Positions 32,022 through 35,080 of a stretch of 35,080 nucleotides of DNA are shown piece after piece. The notes below the pieces were generated by a model, which was given only the letters and a program-made list of their open reading frames with translations, was not told the DNA's origin and did no database searches. The translations under genes were made by a program, and so were the position numbers. The number at the start of each line of letters is the position of its first letter. The stretch's first letter is position 1. This DNA is from Candidatus Oceanisphaera merdipullorum (lineage in GTDB: Bacteria > Pseudomonadota > Gammaproteobacteria > Enterobacterales > Aeromonadaceae). Location of the stretch: NCBI GenBank assembly GCA_018883865.1, contig JAHLFI010000020.1, forward strand, positions 1 to 35,080. The letters are read 5' to 3'.

Positions 32022-32501
32022 ATGACCTCGGATTTACAACAACGCATCATAGCCCGAGTTAATGACTGCATGCAGTGGGCATCTCAAGAGCTAGCTCGCG
32101 AGTTTGCCGAGCCTTTAGTGCGCTTTAATCAAGGTGGGCGCATTGCTGGCTCAGCGTGGCTGGAGCGCTGGGAGCTGCGCTTTAATCCGGTGCTGTTGGC
32201 AGATAACGAGGCGGAATTTATGGCGGAAATTGTGCCTCACGAAGTGGCGCATCTTATCGCCTTTGCCTGCTATGGCAAAGTGAAACCCCATGGCCGCGAG
32301 TGGCAGCATATTATGCAGTCGGTATTTAAACTCACGCCGCGCACTCGCCATCGGTTAGACACCACTAAGGTCTCCCCTACTTTCGGTTATCAATGTGCGT
32401 GTCGTAGTCATCAATTGACGCTGCGCCGCCACAACAAGATAATGCGCGCCCAGCAGCGCTACCTGTGCCTGCACTGCAATGGGGTACTGCAGCCGCAATA
32501 G
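32022..32501 (+). CDS. sprT: SprT-family zinc metalloprotease-like protein
   Basis: A 159-residue SprT-like protein. The metal motif is HEVAH (73-77) with a third ligand H90 in KPHGREW, as in SprT/Spartan proteases. A C-terminal zinc ribbon uses C-x-C (YQCACR) and C-x2-C (CLHCNG). The gene keeps its E. coli position next to metK and before the nuclease, rsmE and gshB. No good ribosome site is visible. Role in bacteria is poorly defined. Confidence 0.9.
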   Translation: MTSDLQQRIIARVNDCMQWASQELAREFAEPLVRFNQGGRIAGSAWLERWELRFNPVLLADNEAEFMAEIVPHEVAHLIAFACYGKVKPHGREWQHIMQSVFKLTPRTRHRLDTTKVSPTFGYQCACRSHQLTLRRHNKIMRAQQRYLCLHCNGVLQPQ

Positions 32502-32634
32502 CGGTCAGTTTTAAGCCATGAGCGTTCAGCTAAAAACAACCGATAAAATAGATCCTGACCTGCGTCAACAAGGCTATCAACCTCTTAGGCTGGCTTTATT
32601 ACTCACCTTCATCTTCAGGAACCTAACGATTTAT

Positions 32635-33720
32635 ATGATTATTTTACGTACCCTGCGTCGCTATAGTACCGCGGCTATTTTTGCTGTCTGCGGCGTATTG
32701 CTCCCGGCCTTAAGTGTGTTTGCCAGTGATATTGTGGTGGGCTCTTGGAATATTCAGCGCCTCGGTCATGGCGACCATAAAAGCTTTGCGGCCTTGGCGA
32801 CCATTGCCAGTAAAGTCGATTTATTAGCGGTGCAAGAAGTAATGACTGAAGCCGGCATCGTCTCTTTGGAGCAGGCATTAGAAAAACAGACCGGCGAGCC
32901 TTGGCGCCATTTAGTGTCGCATGCGGTGGGCTCAAAAAGTTATAAAGAAATGTATGCCTTTATATGGCGAGAATCCAAGGTGAGCTACCAAGACGGCGCC
33001 GTGGTTTATTTAGATAAGCGAGATCGTTTTATTCGAGAGCCCTTCTCGGCCAAGTTTAAATCTAAAAAAGACAATAGCGAGCTGGCAATAGGAACCGTGC
33101 ATATTTTGTATGGCAAAAACGTGCAAGACCGCACACCTGAGATCCAAGCGCTGGCCGAGTATTGGTTATGGATGAAAGAGGTATATCCCAATACACCACT
33201 GGTATTAGTGGGTGATTTTAATCTTGATCAATCCCATAAAGCTTGGGCACCACTCAAGCAGTTTGCCCAACCGTTAATAACTAAAGGCGCCACTACGTTG
33301 TCAGAGAAGCCGGGTAAATACGCCAACCTCTACGACAACATCTGGATTGAGCGTGACACTGACTTACATGTTAAAGCCGCTGGCATCATTGATTTTCCGA
33401 GATTAATTGGCTGGGATCACAGTAAGAGCCGCAAGCATGTATCCGATCATGCGCCAATTTATATGGCCTTAGGTAATAGCCAATTTGATAACGCCACCGC
33501 CAGCCTTGCGCCCTTTTCGGCTAATACCAGCACGCCACAACCTGTTGCCAGCCGCCAAGTTCAGCCCAGCTCTCACATTCGCGGCAACCGTAATTCACAG
33601 ATTTTTCATCGCTCAGATTGCCCGAGTTACAACAGCATCAGCGAAAAAAACACCGTGAATTTTAATAATGCCCAAGCCGCCATTAAAGCCGGCTATCGCA
33701 TAGCAAAAAACTGCCCTTAG
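32635..33720 (+). CDS. Secreted endonuclease/exonuclease/phosphatase-family DNase
   Basis: A 361-residue exported protein of the DNase I-like (EEP) fold. A signal peptide (MIILRTLRRY, hydrophobic core, SVFA) is followed by the catalytic domain. Its motifs are GSWNIQ (N39), LLAVQEV (E68), TVHILYG (H156), GDFNLD (D194, N196) and SDHAPI (D271, H272). A serine/proline-rich linker leads to a C-terminal module, SQIFHRSDCPSYNSI to GYRIAKNC, with two cysteines, seen in other extracellular nucleases. The frame is open upstream to an ATG at 32518, but the signal peptide argues for 32635. In E. coli this position holds endA, an unrelated endonuclease I. Confidence 0.82.
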   Translation: MIILRTLRRYSTAAIFAVCGVLLPALSVFASDIVVGSWNIQRLGHGDHKSFAALATIASKVDLLAVQEVMTEAGIVSLEQALEKQTGEPWRHLVSHAVGSKSYKEMYAFIWRESKVSYQDGAVVYLDKRDRFIREPFSAKFKSKKDNSELAIGTVHILYGKNVQDRTPEIQALAEYWLWMKEVYPNTPLVLVGDFNLDQSHKAWAPLKQFAQPLITKGATTLSEKPGKYANLYDNIWIERDTDLHVKAAGIIDFPRLIGWDHSKSRKHVSDHAPIYMALGNSQFDNATASLAPFSANTSTPQPVASRQVQPSSHIRGNRNSQIFHRSDCPSYNSISEKNTVNFNNAQAAIKAGYRIAKNCP

Positions 33721-33737
33721 CATTAACGCCTAACGGC

Positions 33738-33767
33738 ATGACAGCCCCTAGCTTCTAGCGGTACAAT
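33738..33767 (+). promoter_or_regulatory. Promoter of rsmE-gshB
   Basis: ATGACA (33738-33743), an 18-base spacer and TACAAT (33762-33767): five of six matches in each box. Predicted start near 33774, leaving a leader of about 70 bases before rsmE. Confidence 0.55.
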
Positions 33768-33843
33768 ATCGCTTATTTTCGAATGCTGGCTATGCACTCA
33801 ATACCCAGCATGACCCTTATTTGTAAAAGAGTCGTGCCACATT

Positions 33844-34575
33844 ATGCGTATACCCCGAATTTATGAAGCAGTGGATCTGCGCCCTGGCTTAGCGCTGAAT
33901 TTGTCGGATGAAGCCGCCAATCATGTTGGCCGAGTGTTGCGCATGCAAGCTGGCCAAACACTGGTGCTGTTTAATGGTCAAGGCGGGCAATACACTGCCA
34001 ACATCACTCACGCCGATAAGAAAACAGTGCAGGTATTGGTGGGTGAATTTGACGACCAAGAGTGCGAGTCGCCCTTGGCTTTTCATTTGGGCCAAGTGAT
34101 CAGCCGCGGCGAGAAAATGGAGTTCACCATTCAAAAATCCGTGGAGCTGGGCGTCAATCAAATAACGCCGCTGTTTTCTCGGCGCGGTGGCGTTAAACTT
34201 GCCGGCGAGCGGCTAGAGAAAAAAATTCAACAATGGCAGAGCATCGCTATCGCTGCTTGTGAGCAATGTGGCCGTAATCGGGTGCCGGAAATTCGCCCCG
34301 CCATGCAATTAAGCGATTGGCTTGCCGAACAAACCTCTGATCTTAAACTGAATTTGCATCCTAAGGCTGAATTTAGCGTTAACACCCTGCCTGCACCCAA
34401 AGCCGGTATACGCTTGTTAATCGGCCCCGAAGGTGGGCTGTCTGATGAAGAAATCAGCCAAGCTAATGATCACGACTTTATTGATATTTTGCTTGGCCCT
34501 CGGGTACTGAGAACCGAAACCGCGGCGTTAACCGCCATTACCGCTTTGCAATGCCGATTTGGAGATCTCGCATGA
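33844..34575 (+). CDS. rsmE: 16S rRNA m3U1498 methyltransferase RsmE
   Basis: A SPOUT-class methyltransferase of 243 residues that methylates N3 of U1498 in 16S rRNA using SAM. Family segments: [19 protein letters not shown] near residue 94, [11 protein letters not shown] near residue 140, and the knot motifs [13 protein letters not shown] (191-203) and [11 protein letters not shown] (217-227). The N-terminal PUA-like domain includes [12 protein letters not shown]. Ends in an ATGA overlap with gshB. Confidence 0.95.
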   Translation: MRIPRIYEAVDLRPGLALNLSDEAANHVGRVLRMQAGQTLVLFNGQGGQYTANITHADKKTVQVLVGEFDDQECESPLAFHLGQVISRGEKMEFTIQKSVELGVNQITPLFSRRGGVKLAGERLEKKIQQWQSIAIAACEQCGRNRVPEIRPAMQLSDWLAEQTSDLKLNLHPKAEFSVNTLPAPKAGIRLLIGPEGGLSDEEISQANDHDFIDILLGPRVLRTETAALTAITALQCRFGDLA

Positions 34576-35080
34576 CCGCCATTAAATTAGGGATAGTGAT
34601 GGACCCTATTCAGTCCATCAACATCAAAAAAGACACCAGCTTCGCCATGTTGCTAGAAGCACAACGCCGTGGCTACGAGCTTTGGTATATGGAAATGGGT
34701 GACCTTAGCCTGCGCGGTGGCGACGCTTTTGGCCGCATGGCCAAACTAACTGTAAAAAATGATGCCAACCAATGGTTCACTTTAGATGAGCCGCAGTTGC
34801 AGCCATTAAGTGATCTTGATGTGATCTTAATGCGCAAAGATCCCCCCTTTGACACCGAATACATTTACGCCACCTACTTGTTAGAGCGCGCCGAAGAAAA
34901 AGGCACGCTTGTGGTAAACAAGCCGCAAAGCTTGCGCGATGCCAATGAAAAACTGTTCACCGCTTGGTTTTCAGAATTCACGCCCACTACGCTCGTCACG
35001 CGCAGCAGTACTGACATTCGTGAATTTTACCAAGAGCATGGCGACATCATCTTAAAGCCCTTAGATGGCATGGGCGGCGC
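34572..35080 (+). CDS. gshB: Glutathione synthetase, N-terminal part (runs off the window)
   Basis: ATP-grasp enzyme joining gamma-glutamylcysteine and glycine. The first 169 residues are present of the usual ~315. Visible: [20 protein letters not shown] at the start, the [20 protein letters not shown] segment near residue 87, [16 protein letters not shown] near residue 115 and [13 protein letters not shown] at the edge, the ATP-grasp lysine strand and glycine loop. Start codon overlaps the rsmE stop (ATGA), so the two are coupled, as in E. coli. Confidence 0.96.
   Translation, partial: MTAIKLGIVMDPIQSINIKKDTSFAMLLEAQRRGYELWYMEMGDLSLRGGDAFGRMAKLTVKNDANQWFTLDEPQLQPLSDLDVILMRKDPPFDTEYIYATYLLERAEEKGTLVVNKPQSLRDANEKLFTAWFSEFTPTTLVTRSSTDIREFYQEHGDIILKPLDGMGG

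Noticed and set aside
1-35080. CRISPR arrays, tRNA or rRNA genes, complete insertion sequences
   Set aside because: None was seen by eye: no regularly spaced repeats with unique spacers, no cloverleaf-like sequence and no transposase gene.

Overview
The window looks like chromosomal DNA of a marine gammaproteobacterium. Order Aeromonadales (Oceanimonas/Oceanisphaera/Zobellella type) is my best guess. The grounds are the LuxO-LuxU pair, a YdhL-type DUF1289 protein, DNA polymerase II, an Aer-type sensor and the enterobacterial-like order metK-sprT-nuclease-rsmE-gshB. The genus is an inference; no rRNA gene is present.

Layout. 1-989 (-): 5' part of alanine dehydrogenase. 1337-1597 (+): DUF1289 protein. 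1625-6199 (-): one tightly packed strand, read as moaA, moaB, moaC, moaD, moaE, an orphan metQ-like binding protein and an alpha/beta hydrolase. A Moco riboswitch-type leader precedes moaA. 6693-8445 (-): luxO-luxU. 8778-9536 (-): Nif3/YbgI. 9634-12623 (+): DUF1853 protein, an Aer-type energy-taxis receptor behind a near-consensus sigma-28 promoter, and an alkyltransferase-like protein. 12715-16342 (-): polB and bamC. 16809-17276 (+): bcp. 17494-23153: a sulfur-transport neighbourhood with a split YeeE/YedE pair (-), a large GAF-GAF-PAS-GGDEF-EAL protein (+) and yedE-yedF (-).

23.2-28.4 kb is a more AT-rich accessory stretch. It holds a Tat-type dienelactone hydrolase, a LysE exporter, a frameshifted small gene, a zinc-ribbon membrane protein and an unknown membrane protein. 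The last of these ends exactly in an integron attC-like site. Several palindromic or MITE-like intergenic elements follow. 28454-35080 returns to core genes: tkt (-), then metK, sprT, a secreted DNase-like nuclease, rsmE and the start of gshB (+).

Main points of interest. (1) A candidate LuxO/sigma-54-controlled small RNA lies just beyond luxU. It shows a LuxO-box-like dyad, a -24/-12 promoter, two hairpins and a terminator, with no protein gene on that strand. A second orphan terminator lies divergent to luxO, the position that qrr1 occupies in Vibrio. (2) The same inverted repeat, ATTAG-N6-CTAAT, sits at the promoters of both YeeE/YedE operons, suggesting one shared repressor. (3) A single well-folded attC-like site marks a gene cassette in the AT-rich island, with no integrase in the window. 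All functional statements rest on reading motifs and context; no database search was run.
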